From Pseudomonas fluorescens (lineage in GTDB: Bacteria > Pseudomonadota > Gammaproteobacteria > Pseudomonadales > Pseudomonadaceae), in contig NZ_CP148752.1 of NCBI RefSeq assembly GCF_040448305.1, forward strand, positions 3,100,001 to 3,164,000: a DNA stretch of 64,000 nucleotides, read 5' to 3'. Under the pieces are notes generated by a model. The model had not been told where the DNA came from and did no database searches. It saw nothing but the letters and a program-made list of their open reading frames with translations. Positions 8,557 to 17,322 of this stretch are shown here, one piece after another (within the stretch, counting starts at the first letter, position 1; every line of letters starts with the position of its first letter). The position numbers were made by a program, and so were the translations under genes.

Positions 8557-8626
8557 GGCATGCCCTACGGCAGTGATTTCCTCGTCGCCGATACAGGGCC
8601 GGGAAAAGGGAGAAATGCCTGTCTCT
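8557..8626 (-). pseudogene. arnB: N-terminal remnant of arnB (UDP-Ara4O aminotransferase)
   Basis: On the minus strand the sequence reads RQAFLPF in one frame and SRPCIGDEEITAVGHA in the next. Joined by a one-base shift, these match the conserved ArnB N-terminus (FLPFSRPxIGxEE...AV). No start codon or downstream PLP-enzyme sequence remains. Together with the arnF tail 160 bp away, this looks like a large internal deletion of an arn operon. The remaining stretch to 8725 holds the recombinase promoter and nothing else I can assign. Confidence 0.6.
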
Positions 8627-8725
8627 TGGGCAACTCTGGGGCTGTAAACGCAATTAGGCTTTACATCATTGTTTTTTTACTTCTTAGTTGTTTCATTGAA
8701 CTGTTTTAATTCAAGGCCGTTTCGT

Positions 8726-9664
8726 TTGATTGACTTACCTGTAACTGATTCCCGCACCCCCATCACCAATCCACTGACCCTGTATCTGGCGCGACTGGCG
8801 CCGTCCAGCCAACTGACCATGCGTTATGTGCTGCAGGATGCTGCCGACCGCCTGGGTTTCGAAGACCACGATATCGAGGAAATTCCCTGGCACAATCTGC
8901 AGCCCGAGGACGTCATTGCGCTGGTGGCTACCTTGCGTTCGGACGGCTATGCGCCGAACACGTCTTCGCTGTATGTCAACGCAGTGCGCGGGGTGATGAA
9001 CGAAGCGTGGCGCATGAGCCTGATCTCTCAGGAGCACCTGTTGAAGATGCGTACCGTGAAGGGCATGGCCGGGACACGGCTGTCCCAGGGGCGCAATCTC
9101 AGGCGCACGCTGATCCAGGAGTTGATGGCGGTCTGCGCTGCCGATCCGCGGCCACAAGGCCTGCGGGATGCAGCGATCATCGGGATTTTGTACGGTTCCG
9201 GGATGCGCAAATCCGAATCGGTGAACCTGGAGCTGAACCAGGTCGACTTCACCGAGCGCAGCCTGCGGGTGACCGCCAAGGGCAACAAACAGTTGATCAA
9301 GTACGCCCCGGCCTGGGCCTTCGCCAAGCTTGAAGCCTGGCTCGAGCTGCGCCGTTCGTTGCTCAAGGACGGCGAGCCGGACGATCCGTTCCTGTTCAAC
9401 CGCATCCGCCGTGGCAGCCACATCACCCGTGAACGCATCACCAAACACGCGATTTACTACATCGCCCGACAACGGGGCGCGCAGGTCGGGGTGAAAATCA
9501 TGCCCCACGACTTCCGGCGTTCATTCATTACCCGGGTAATCGAAGAGCATGACTTGTCGATTGCGCAGAAGCTGGCGCACCACAGCAATATCCAGACCAC
9601 GGCCAACTACGATGTGCGCGATGACAACGAGCGGCGTCGGGCGGTGGATCGATTCGATCTGTGA
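8726..9664 (+). CDS. Tyrosine recombinase (site-specific integrase)
   Basis: This 312-residue protein has an N-terminal SAM-like core-binding domain (about residues 10-110) and a C-terminal catalytic domain. All expected catalytic residues are present: Arg161 (SGMRKSE), Lys185 (TAKGNKQ), His261 and Arg264 (PHDFRRSF), His285 (LAHHSN) and Tyr295 (TANYDVR), so it should be active. I place the start at TTG 8726, 9 nt after an AAGG ribosome site; no ATG precedes the conserved N-terminus. It is too divergent to be XerC or XerD. No attachment-site repeats, cargo or phage genes are visible around it. It ends 4 bp from the convergent fbpC-like gene. Confidence 0.85.
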   Translation: MIDLPVTDSRTPITNPLTLYLARLAPSSQLTMRYVLQDAADRLGFEDHDIEEIPWHNLQPEDVIALVATLRSDGYAPNTSSLYVNAVRGVMNEAWRMSLISQEHLLKMRTVKGMAGTRLSQGRNLRRTLIQELMAVCAADPRPQGLRDAAIIGILYGSGMRKSESVNLELNQVDFTERSLRVTAKGNKQLIKYAPAWAFAKLEAWLELRRSLLKDGEPDDPFLFNRIRRGSHITRERITKHAIYYIARQRGAQVGVKIMPHDFRRSFITRVIEEHDLSIAQKLAHHSNIQTTANYDVRDDNERRRAVDRFDL

Positions 9665-9668
9665 ACGA

Positions 9669-10739
9669 TCACATCTCGCTCAGTACATGGGCATGGCCGA
9701 TGGTCGAGACCTGAACCGAGCTGCCGGCGGGTGGTGCATACATGCCGGAACTGCGCACCAGCAGTGATCGGCCCGGTTGCTCGCTACGAGTCAATGACTG
9801 GAGTTCCACCGTCAGCGTGCAGGTGTTGCCGCTGAAGTCCCGATCGGTGACCACCGCCCGGCACCCGCTGGCTTCCAGGTCACTGGGGAGGATGCTGGCC
9901 AGTTGCAGCTGTTCGGGTCGCAGCATGATCTGCGCCGAGCTGTTGTTGCGGTGGTTGTTGACCGGGATCCGCCCCAGGTCGCAATGGGCCCAACCGGCCT
10001 CGATGCGCGCGGGCATCACCACGGCATCCCCCAGGAACAAGGCGGTCTGTTCGTCTTCGGGATAACGGTAAAGGTCCAGCGGATGCCCTGACTGCACCAG
10101 TCGGCCATGACGCATCACCGCCAACTGGTCGGCGAACGACAGGGCTTCACTCTGGTCATGGGTGACCAGGATGGTGGTGACGCCCGCGTCTTCCAGCAGC
10201 CGCGCAACCATCTTGCGCATGGCGGCGCGCAAGCCGGTATCGAGCGCCGAGAACGGCTCGTCCAGCAGCATCAGCCGTGGCTGTTGCGCCAGGGCTCGGG
10301 CCAGGGCCACGCGCTGTTGCTGGCCACCGGACAATTCATGGGGCCAGCGCTCGGCCATCTTCGCCTCCAGGGCCACGCTGTCCATCAGTTCGGCGACGCG
10401 CTGCTGTTTTTCAGTGCCCTTGGTCGCCAGGCCGAAGCCGATGTTTGCCGCCACGGTCATGTGCGGGAACAGTGCGCCGTCCTGTGGCACATAGCCGATC
10501 AGACGTTGATGGGCCGGCACTTCGTGGGTGCCGTCGACCAGGGTCTGGCCGTTGAGCGACAGGCGGCCGGAATCGGGGAACTCGAAGCCGGCAATCATCC
10601 GCAGCAACGTGGTCTTGCCTGAGCCTGAAGGGCCGACGATGACCGTGCGACTGCCGCTGGGCACCGACAGGCTGACGTTGTCCAGGGCGCAATGGGCGCC
10701 ATAGGACTTGTAGAGGGCATTCAATTCAAGAGTGTTCAT
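9669..10739 (-). CDS. fbpC: Ferric iron ABC transporter ATP-binding protein
   Basis: This 356-residue ATPase powers the importer encoded upstream. Walker A GPSGSGKTT (residues 36-44), signature LSGGQQQRVALARAL and Walker B LMLLDEPFSALD are intact. The C-terminal third is a TOBE-type regulatory domain with IMLRPEQLQL, as in FbpC/PotA-like proteins. The ATG at 10737-10739 overlaps the permease stop (ATGA), giving translational coupling in an fbpA-fbpB-fbpC operon. The CysA/PotA subfamily is broad, but the neighbouring binding protein and Fur-like box point to ferric iron. Confidence 0.88.
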   Translation of the reverse strand: MNTLELNALYKSYGAHCALDNVSLSVPSGSRTVIVGPSGSGKTTLLRMIAGFEFPDSGRLSLNGQTLVDGTHEVPAHQRLIGYVPQDGALFPHMTVAANIGFGLATKGTEKQQRVAELMDSVALEAKMAERWPHELSGGQQQRVALARALAQQPRLMLLDEPFSALDTGLRAAMRKMVARLLEDAGVTTILVTHDQSEALSFADQLAVMRHGRLVQSGHPLDLYRYPEDEQTALFLGDAVVMPARIEAGWAHCDLGRIPVNNHRNNSSAQIMLRPEQLQLASILPSDLEASGCRAVVTDRDFSGNTCTLTVELQSLTRSEQPGRSLLVRSSGMYAPPAGSSVQVSTIGHAHVLSEM

Positions 10740-12334
10740 CGGCCAGCCGTTTTTTTCGATTGGTGATAAAGGAGTCCGGTCAACGGAAGCGACAGCACAA
10801 CCATCAATAAGGCGTAGGGCGCAGCGGCTGCGTAATCGATTTCGCTGGTCAAGGCCCAGAACCCGGTCGCCAGGGTCCGCGTGCCGTTCGGGGCCAGCAG
10901 CAGGGTGGCGGTCAATTCGTTGGTGATCGCCAGGAACACCAGCGCCGCGCCGGCGGCAGCCCCCGGTGCGGCCAGGCGCAGGGTGATCAGCCACAGTGCC
11001 CGGGCCGGCGAGCGGCCAAGGCTGCGGGCCATGTTTTCCAGTTCCACCGGGGCCTGGGCAATGCCTGCGCGCAGGCTCACCAGGGCACGGGGCAAGAACA
11101 TCAACAGGTACGCCAGCAGCACGGTGAAGGTGGTCTGGTAGATCGGCCGGGCAAAATGGATCGTGACGGTCACCAGCGCCAGGGCAACGATAATGCCAGG
11201 CAAGGAACTGGTGATGTAGTTGCAGCTCTCCAGCACCCGTTGCATTCGACCGGGGTAGCGGATCGACAGCCAGGCAATCGGGATCGCCGCGCAGGTGGTC
11301 AGCGCCGCGCCCGCGATGCCGAGCAGCAGGGTTTGCTCCAGTGCGGGCAACAATTCGGCCATGTCCCAGACTTCCACACCGCCGGCGATGAGCCATTTAC
11401 CCAGGGTAATCAAGGGCACGCCCAGGGCCAGGGCGCAGGTCACGATTTGCAGCGTCAGCGAGAGCAGGGTGGAGGTCGGGTTCAGGCGCACGACCCGTTG
11501 CTCCCGGGCGCTTCCCGAACCGACGCGAGCGTAACGCGCGGAACCCCGGGCGGCGGATTCGGCCGTCAACATCGCCAGGCAACACAGCGCCAGGACACTG
11601 GCCAGCATGTGCGCAGCCGCACCGTTGAAGGTCGATTTGAACTGATCGAAGATCGCGGTGGTAAAGGTGTCGAAGCGGATCATGGCGTACAGGCCATATT
11701 CGGCCAGCAGATGCAGGCCGACCAGCAAGGCGCCGCCGCAGATCGCCAGGCGCAATTGCGGCAACACCACGCGGAAAAACACTTTCCAGGGTTTGAGCCC
11801 CATGGATTCGGCGACGTCTTCGATGGCCGGATCGAGCCGGCGCAAGGTGGCCGCCACCGGCAAATACAGGAACGGGAAGTAGGCGATGACCGAGACCAGG
11901 ACACCGGCAAACAAGCCGTGAATCGGTGGCACCAGGCTGACCCAGGCGTAGCTGTGAACGAACGCAGGCACCGCCAGCGGCGCGGTGGCCAGCAACGACC
12001 ACCAGCGCCGCCCCGGCAGATTCGTGCGTTCTGTGAGCCAGGCCAGCGTCACCCCCAGGGCGACGCACAAGGGAATCGTCAGCAGCACCAGCAACACGGT
12101 GTTGACCAGCAGTTCACCGACCCGAGGTCGGAACACCAGGGCCACAACGGTTGACCAGCCGGTCTGCAGGGACACGCCAATAACGTAGGCGATCGGTAGC
12201 AGTGCCAGTAATGAAACCAGCACCGACAAACCGATCACCCATACACCGCCACGTCCCGCAAAGACTCCACGGGAACGTCGACGCAAATGTGCGGGTGTCG
12301 CCTCAGCGACCCCCGCTGGCAGGGTTTCTGGCAT
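10736..12334 (-). CDS. fbpB: Ferric iron ABC transporter permease (fused two-domain)
   Basis: This 532-residue inner-membrane protein contains two BPD_transp_1 units of about six helices each, the arrangement typical of FbpB/SfuB. EAA-loop motifs occur at DPAIEDVAESMGLKPWKVFF and PVELENMARSLGRSPARALW. I chose the ATG at 12332-12334 rather than the adjacent upstream TTG. It begins 4 bp after the binding-protein stop and overlaps the ATPase gene by 4 bp, so the three genes form a tight operon. Role: moves Fe3+ (or a closely related cargo such as a ferric chelate) from the periplasmic binding protein into the cytoplasm. Confidence 0.88.
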   Translation of the reverse strand: MPETLPAGVAEATPAHLRRRSRGVFAGRGGVWVIGLSVLVSLLALLPIAYVIGVSLQTGWSTVVALVFRPRVGELLVNTVLLVLLTIPLCVALGVTLAWLTERTNLPGRRWWSLLATAPLAVPAFVHSYAWVSLVPPIHGLFAGVLVSVIAYFPFLYLPVAATLRRLDPAIEDVAESMGLKPWKVFFRVVLPQLRLAICGGALLVGLHLLAEYGLYAMIRFDTFTTAIFDQFKSTFNGAAAHMLASVLALCCLAMLTAESAARGSARYARVGSGSAREQRVVRLNPTSTLLSLTLQIVTCALALGVPLITLGKWLIAGGVEVWDMAELLPALEQTLLLGIAGAALTTCAAIPIAWLSIRYPGRMQRVLESCNYITSSLPGIIVALALVTVTIHFARPIYQTTFTVLLAYLLMFLPRALVSLRAGIAQAPVELENMARSLGRSPARALWLITLRLAAPGAAAGAALVFLAITNELTATLLLAPNGTRTLATGFWALTSEIDYAAAAPYALLMVVLSLPLTGLLYHQSKKTAGR

Positions 12335-12338
12335 CAAT

Positions 12339-13352
12339 TTAGAGCAGTCCGGCCTGTGTCATCAGCTCCACGGCTTTTTTACTGTCGAGTTTCGAAGCAT
12401 CGACAGTCGGCGCATCGAGTTGATTCAGAGGCACCAGTTTAGGGTTGGATGCAGCGCCTTTGCCCACGGCGTATTCAAACGACTTGCCGTTCTTCAGGAC
12501 AGCCTGGCCATCCTTGCCGGTAATGTATTTGAGGAACGCCTGGGCCTGTTCCTGGTGTTTGCTGGAAGCGAGGACGCCGCCGCCGGAGATGCTGACAAAA
12601 GCGCCCGGGTCTTTGTGCTTGAAATAGTGCAGGGCGGTGTTCTTGCTGTTTTCGCCCGTCTTGGACTGATCCACCAGGCTGTAATAGTGGTAGATCACGC
12701 CGCTGTCGATCTGTCCGGCATTCACCGCCTTGAGGACCGAACTGTTGCCGCGGTAGTTGGCGTAGTTGGTTTTCATCGCCTTGAGCCAATCCAGCGTGGC
12801 GGCTTCACCCTTTTGTTCGAGCATTGCTGCGACGATGGCCTGGAAGTCAGCACCACCGGGCGATGCACCCCAGCGACCCTTCCAGCTCGGCGAAGCCAGG
12901 TCCATGATCGATTTCGGCAGGTCGGCTTCCGGCAGTTTGCTCGGGTTGTAGACGAACACCGTGGAGCGTGCGGCGATCCCTACCCATTTGCCATGGGCCG
13001 GACGGTAGGCGGAGTCAACCTGCTCCAGCGTGTTTTTATCGACAGGCGCAAACAGCCCGGCGTTGTCGACCAGGACCATGGCCGGGGAGTTTTCGGTCAG
13101 GAATACGTCCGCCGGCGAAGCCGCGCCTTCCTGCACGATCTGGTTGCCCATCTCGGTGTCATCACCGTTGCGCAGGGTGACGGGAATACCGGTTTCCTGG
13201 GTAAATCCCTCGACCCAGGCCTTGGTCAGGCTTGCGTGTTGCGCGTTGTACACCACGATGCCGACGGAGTCAGCGGCATAGACCTGGCCAGCGCTTAGCA
13301 AAGCGGTGGCCAGCAGGGCTTTTTTCAAGAACGAAGGGATTTTTGGAATCAT
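12339..13352 (-). CDS. fbpA: Ferric iron-binding periplasmic protein
   Basis: This 337-residue protein has a cleavable signal peptide (to about residue 26, VYAAD). Its body resembles FbpA/FutA-type class II transferrin-like binding proteins: VVYNAQHASLTKAW, LRNGDDTEMGNQIVQEG, PADVFLTENSPAM and, near residue 220, the tyrosine cluster IYHYYS, which usually supplies the ferric ligands. It is first in the fbpABC operon. A Fur-like AT-rich palindrome lies about 60 bp upstream, so iron-repressed expression is likely. The alternative of another anion or metal-chelate substrate cannot be excluded from sequence alone. Confidence 0.88.
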   Translation of the reverse strand: MIPKIPSFLKKALLATALLSAGQVYAADSVGIVVYNAQHASLTKAWVEGFTQETGIPVTLRNGDDTEMGNQIVQEGAASPADVFLTENSPAMVLVDNAGLFAPVDKNTLEQVDSAYRPAHGKWVGIAARSTVFVYNPSKLPEADLPKSIMDLASPSWKGRWGASPGGADFQAIVAAMLEQKGEAATLDWLKAMKTNYANYRGNSSVLKAVNAGQIDSGVIYHYYSLVDQSKTGENSKNTALHYFKHKDPGAFVSISGGGVLASSKHQEQAQAFLKYITGKDGQAVLKNGKSFEYAVGKGAASNPKLVPLNQLDAPTVDASKLDSKKAVELMTQAGLL

Positions 13353-13412
13353 TCTGCGGGCTGCTCCTGGTGCATTTTTTGAAAGTCATGCGCATTCAAA
13401 CGCCAGTTAACC

Positions 13413-13430
13413 AATGCGAATCATTTGCAT
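13413..13430. promoter_or_regulatory. Candidate Fur box upstream of fbpA
   Basis: AATGCGAATCATTTGCAT resembles the Fur palindrome core (AATGATNNNCATT-type repeats of NAT[A/T]AT). It lies 60-78 bp before the fbpA start, within the expected promoter. The rest of 13353-13681 holds a CGTCGATCA direct repeat (13546-13575 region) and nothing I can call a gene. Confidence 0.55.
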
Positions 13431-13681
13431 GTTTTTGAAGTGCGGGAAATGTAGAGATCCAAATGAGAAAATAACGTCAAAAAAACCGTTAATACATGTA
13501 ATTTTCATTCAGATTAGCAGCACTGTATCCACTGTGGTTCGACTCGTCGATCAAACGATACCGTCGATCAGAATATCGTGCTGCCCCCGGCCGCCTTTTG
13601 TCGTGCGCCTCGGCGCACTTGACGGTGCCAGTTGCTGCTGGCCGCCTGTCGCGGGGAATGACAGCAGGAAACAGTCGGGAT

Positions 13682-13712
13682 GGATTAACGGCGAACTTGT
13701 CGCCGTTAATCC
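13682..13712 (-). terminator. Perfect 13-bp hairpin downstream of pqiC
   Basis: GGATTAACGGCGA and TCGCCGTTAATCC pair perfectly around a 5-nt loop, 13 bp past the pqiC stop on the minus strand. No T-run follows, so it is either a Rho-assisted terminator or a 3'-end stabiliser. Confidence 0.6.
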
Positions 13713-13725
13713 GGGGGGAAGGCGT

Positions 13726-14283
13726 TCAGGGCGAAGGGCAACTCGCCTGTGGCCTGGCGGCAGCCTGGCTGATCAGCGCGGCCAGGCGTTTGACGTTGTT
13801 TTGCTGGGCAAGCACCAGGTCATCGACGCTCGCGCCCGAAGGCGTTTGCAAGGCGCTGCGGCAAATCACCCGTGCCGTGTCGCCGGTGCTGGCACTGCGC
13901 AGGCGCCATTCCACGTCCATCAAGGCGTACTGGCCGGGGACCGAGTCAAAACGCTGCACATCGACCCGCACCGAATGTCGGCCTTGTACAGGACTGTTGC
14001 TCAGTTGGTCGGCCAGCGCACTGCGCAATTCGTCCACGAGGGTCGAGCCCCACCATTGGGTTTCCAGGATCGCCAGGCCGCTGTTGCCCTCGCGAATGAC
14101 GATCTGCGCTCGATCGACCTGGGGCGGCACGCTGATCGTCTCGATCTGGATCACCCCAACGGTGGTCCTTGAATGATCGCCCTGCTGCGCCGGGGTCAGG
14201 GTGTGGAATTGAATCGGGTCACTGCGGCAGGCGGCGAGCAGCAACATCGCGGTGACCAATGTGAACTTCAGCGGAAAAGCCAT
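13726..14283 (-). CDS. pqiC: PqiC-type ABC-transport auxiliary lipoprotein
   Basis: This 185-residue outer-membrane lipoprotein (lipobox LLAAC) belongs to the DUF330/PqiC family. PqiC works with the MCE-tunnel protein PqiB and membrane protein PqiA in lipid movement between the two membranes. Family features include HTLTPAQ after the lipidation site, VGVIQIETISVPPQVDRAQIV-type strands, WWGSTLVDELRSALADQL and CRSALQTPSG. I chose the ATG at 14281-14283, which has AGGAG 8 nt upstream. An in-frame TTG upstream lies inside pqiB. It is the last gene of the pqiA-pqiA-pqiB-pqiC operon and is followed by a perfect hairpin. Confidence 0.85.
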   Translation of the reverse strand: MAFPLKFTLVTAMLLLAACRSDPIQFHTLTPAQQGDHSRTTVGVIQIETISVPPQVDRAQIVIREGNSGLAILETQWWGSTLVDELRSALADQLSNSPVQGRHSVRVDVQRFDSVPGQYALMDVEWRLRSASTGDTARVICRSALQTPSGASVDDLVLAQQNNVKRLAALISQAAARPQASCPSP

Positions 14284-14300
14284 GGGTGTTGCTCCTGTGT

Positions 14301-15977
14301 TCAATTGCGCGGTGGCCCTTGCAGATCCATGGGTGCGGCATTGTTCGGACGGCCGCGAAGCAGCGATTCCGGATGCCGTCCCAGGTAATCCGAAAGATCA
14401 CGCAAGGATCTCGACGTGCGTCCCAGTTCATCCAGGGTCTGCCCCAGTTTTTCCCGTTGTGGCGAGTCATCGGCCAAGGTCGAACTGGCGGATTGCAGGG
14501 TCGTATTGGCCGTTTCCAGCGTCTTGCTGACGTCCGACAAGGTGGTTTGCACACCAGGCAAGATCTTGCCGTTGAATTGCATCATGCCTTTGCGCAGTTC
14601 AACGAGATTGCCATCGAGATTGCCGGCGATACGCTCGATCGGCAGTTTGTTGATCTTGTCGACCATGGATTCGAGTTTTTCCTGCAATTGCTCAAGGCTG
14701 CCGGGAAGGGTCGGAATCATGACCGGGCGCGCGTTTGCATCGAAGGCGACTTTGTCGGCCTTGGGGTAGAAATCCAGGGCAATGTACAACTGGCCGGTCA
14801 GGAAGTTGCCGGTGCGGGCCTGGGCACGCAGGCCGTTTTCGATGAAGGTGCCGATCAGCCGCACGCCAGCGGCTTCGTCATTGGGATCATGCTTGAGCGC
14901 CTTGAGCATTTTGATGTGGGCCTGGCCCAGGCGCTGCGGGTAGATCACGATACCGACGTTGATTGGAAAGGAACGCTTTGTCTCGTCGTAATCCAGATTG
15001 ACCGCCACCACCTTGCCGATTTCCACGCCGAGGAATTCCACCGGGGCATCGACCTTGAGCCCGCGCAGTGCCTGGTCGAAGCGCATGGCCAGGTACTGCG
15101 GCTTGCCGTTAGGCGGGGCGAGGGCGGTTTGTTGGTCTTCGAACAGTTCGTAGGCGTACTCTGCGGCAGCAGGTTTATCGCCGGGGCTGTAGTCGGGCGC
15201 ACGGAAGGCAATGCCGCCCACCAGCAAGGAAGACAACGACTCGGTCTTGACCGCAAAACCGTTGGCGCCGACGTTCACATCAATGCCGCTGGCGTTCCAG
15301 AAACGGGTGTTTTCGGTAACGTACTTGTCATGGGGTGCATGGATGAACAGTTCTATGTTCACGCCCTTGCCATCCGGGTCCAGCGCGTAGGCCACCACCT
15401 GACCCACCGGGATCTTGCGGTAGTAGACCGGAGAGCCGATATCCAGCGACCCCAGGTCCTGGGTGAACAGGGTGAAACGCTTGCCCGGCTCGCCGTAGGT
15501 TATGGGTGGCGGGTTTTCCAGCCCCTTGAAGTTTTTTGCCCGGCCGTTGGCCTGGCCGATATCGGCACCGATGTAATCGCCCGACAGCAGCGTATCGATA
15601 CCGGACACACCGCCCGCGCCAATGCGCGGCCGCACGACCCAGAACTGCGAATCTTCGCGGGTAAAGCTTTCGGCCTGCTTTTCCAGTTTGATGGTGGCGT
15701 TGACACTCTTCTGGTCACCGCTGAGCTCCACATCGGAGACATGACCAATCACGACATTGCGGTATTTGACCTCGGTTTTATTCGCGGTCAGGCCGTCCCC
15801 GGTCTTGAACGTGACAACGATGGTCGGTCCTTGTTGCAAAATGCTGTGAACCACCAGCGAAATACCCACCAGCACCGCGACGATCGGAACGATCCAGACC
15901 AGCGAAACGCTGAAACGGCGGGTCTTGATCGGCGCGAGCCCGGGGGCTTGCGGCCCGTCAGTGGCTTGTGACTTCAT
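14301..15977 (-). CDS. pqiB: PqiB-type MCE-domain intermembrane transport protein
   Basis: This 558-residue protein has one N-terminal transmembrane helix (VSLVWIVPIVAVLVGISLVV) followed by three MCE domains, each opening with a pattern like VVTFKTGDGLTANKTEVKYRNVVIGHV. The C-terminus is a helical region with GSLEQLQEKLESMVDKINKLP, consistent with the long alpha-helical needle of PqiB. PqiB forms stacked hexameric rings spanning the periplasm. I chose the ATG at 15975-15977, which has AGGAGG 6 nt upstream; an ATG 15 bp earlier would use that ribosome site as coding sequence. The gene overlaps the 3' end of the second pqiA gene by 20 bp. Confidence 0.9.
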   Translation of the reverse strand: MKSQATDGPQAPGLAPIKTRRFSVSLVWIVPIVAVLVGISLVVHSILQQGPTIVVTFKTGDGLTANKTEVKYRNVVIGHVSDVELSGDQKSVNATIKLEKQAESFTREDSQFWVVRPRIGAGGVSGIDTLLSGDYIGADIGQANGRAKNFKGLENPPPITYGEPGKRFTLFTQDLGSLDIGSPVYYRKIPVGQVVAYALDPDGKGVNIELFIHAPHDKYVTENTRFWNASGIDVNVGANGFAVKTESLSSLLVGGIAFRAPDYSPGDKPAAAEYAYELFEDQQTALAPPNGKPQYLAMRFDQALRGLKVDAPVEFLGVEIGKVVAVNLDYDETKRSFPINVGIVIYPQRLGQAHIKMLKALKHDPNDEAAGVRLIGTFIENGLRAQARTGNFLTGQLYIALDFYPKADKVAFDANARPVMIPTLPGSLEQLQEKLESMVDKINKLPIERIAGNLDGNLVELRKGMMQFNGKILPGVQTTLSDVSKTLETANTTLQSASSTLADDSPQREKLGQTLDELGRTSRSLRDLSDYLGRHPESLLRGRPNNAAPMDLQGPPRN

Positions 15978-16614
15978 CCGTGACCTCCTCATTGTGTGGG
16001 TTTTCCCGTTCTTTATCCCAAATCAAGCGTGGATCGAAACTCATTGCCGACAGCATGGTAAATACCACCACCAGACCAAAAAACAGAATGCCCGGGCGCG
16101 GTTCGATATCGGCCAGGGCCTGGAACTTGACCAGCGAGGCCACCAGGGCGACCACGATCACATCGAGCATCGACCAGTAACCGATGACCTCGACGAAGCG
16201 GTACAGCGTCGAGCGCTCTTTACGTGCCCACTCGCTGTCGCGCTGCACGGTGACCAGCAGCAATGTGATGGCGACGAACTTGATGCCCGGCACCGCGATA
16301 CTGGCAATGAAAATGATCAGGGCGATGTCCCAGGCTCCGGCCTCCCAGAACTCCAGCACGCCGCTCATGATCGTGCTGTCGGCGCCATGGCCGACCATTT
16401 CGGTGTTCATCACCGGCAACAGGTTGGCCGGGATATAGAACACCAGAGCCGCGATCATGTAGGCCCAGGTGCGTGTCAGCGAATTGTTTTTGCGCCGGTG
16501 CAGCGGTGCACCGCAACGCTCGCATTCGTGGGGCTCGAAGGTCATGTCGCAGGCGAGCCCGCAGGTGTGGCACAGGCACAGGTTGAGCTCGTCGGCGTAA
16601 GGAGGCGTGCTCAT
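15958..16614 (-). CDS. pqiA: PqiA-family integral membrane protein (second half-type unit)
   Basis: This 218-residue protein has an N-terminal zinc-ribbon-like segment (LCLCHTCGLACDM...HECERCGAPL, four cysteines in two pairs) and one PqiA membrane domain (ANLLPVMNTEMVG, SMLDVIVVALVASLVKF). In E. coli one PqiA polypeptide carries two such units; here they are separate genes, as in many pseudomonads. The start ATG at 16612-16614 overlaps the stop of the first unit (ATGA), so stoichiometric translation is likely. The partner is PqiB. Function: inner-membrane part of an MCE lipid-trafficking system, induced by oxidants in E. coli. Confidence 0.85.
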   Translation of the reverse strand: MSTPPYADELNLCLCHTCGLACDMTFEPHECERCGAPLHRRKNNSLTRTWAYMIAALVFYIPANLLPVMNTEMVGHGADSTIMSGVLEFWEAGAWDIALIIFIASIAVPGIKFVAITLLLVTVQRDSEWARKERSTLYRFVEVIGYWSMLDVIVVALVASLVKFQALADIEPRPGILFFGLVVVFTMLSAMSFDPRLIWDKERENPHNEEVTDEVTSH

Positions 16615-17207
16615 ACAATGTCCCATAGTTCGCGGATGTCGCGCCCGGCGATGCGGATCATCATCAGGCTCAACGCAGCCAAGGCAAACAAGCCGATGCC
16701 GGGCAACACATCGAGCAGTCCGGCGAGCTTGATCACCGCGACCATGGCACCCAGCAGGCAGACTTCGAGCATGCTCCAGGGCCTCAGTGTTTCCAGCCAG
16801 CGCATGCAGAATTTGAATCCGGGCGAGCGTTGCCGGGCGAGGGCGAAGCCCAGCACCCAGATCAGCAGCAGCAACTGGAAAATCGGCGCGATGATCATGG
16901 CGATTGCCGCCACCATGGCGATGAAGGTGATAGGTCCCAGGCTCAGGGCCAGCACCGAGTCCCAGAGCGTTGCGCTGTTCTTCACGCCTTTGAGGTTGAT
17001 GCTCATCACCGGATAGAAATTGGCGAATATCCAGAGCATCAACGCGGTGAAGGTCAACGCAAGACGCTGTTCCACCGTGAGGCCGTTATAGCGCTGAAGC
17101 ACGCCGCCACAGCGCGTACACAGGGTTTTTTGATGTTTGGCGAGCGTTACTTTTTGGTACACGCTGTCGCAGTGCTCGCAGATGATCAGCTGATCAGTAG
17201 TCGCCAT
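16611..17207 (-). CDS. pqiA: PqiA-family integral membrane protein (first unit)
   Basis: This 198-residue protein leads the pqi operon. It starts with two CxxC pairs (ICEHCDSVYQ, LCTRCGGVL), forming a small metal-binding ribbon, followed by about four helices with the PqiA block IFANFYPVMSINLKG and RPWSMLEVCLLGAMVAVIKLAGLL. It corresponds to the N-terminal half of E. coli PqiA, and the next gene to the C-terminal half. The 115 bp upstream should carry the promoter; I see no convincing SoxR-type site. Confidence 0.85.
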   Translation of the reverse strand: MATTDQLIICEHCDSVYQKVTLAKHQKTLCTRCGGVLQRYNGLTVEQRLALTFTALMLWIFANFYPVMSINLKGVKNSATLWDSVLALSLGPITFIAMVAAIAMIIAPIFQLLLLIWVLGFALARQRSPGFKFCMRWLETLRPWSMLEVCLLGAMVAVIKLAGLLDVLPGIGLFALAALSLMMIRIAGRDIRELWDIV

Positions 17208-17322
17208 GGGTCAAGCTCAACAGAAGGCAGGAAGTTCAGAGCACCCCCTCAATATAGAGGTGACTTGCAATTGAGCAAATCGAAAGTCGCAACGTGAACA
17301 CTATCCGCCGCAGGGGGGATGA

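Noticed and set aside
16611..17207. Split pqiA as a frameshifted pseudogene
   Set aside because: Both halves have their own zinc-ribbon, start codon and coupled translation (ATGA); separate genes are the normal arrangement in many pseudomonads.
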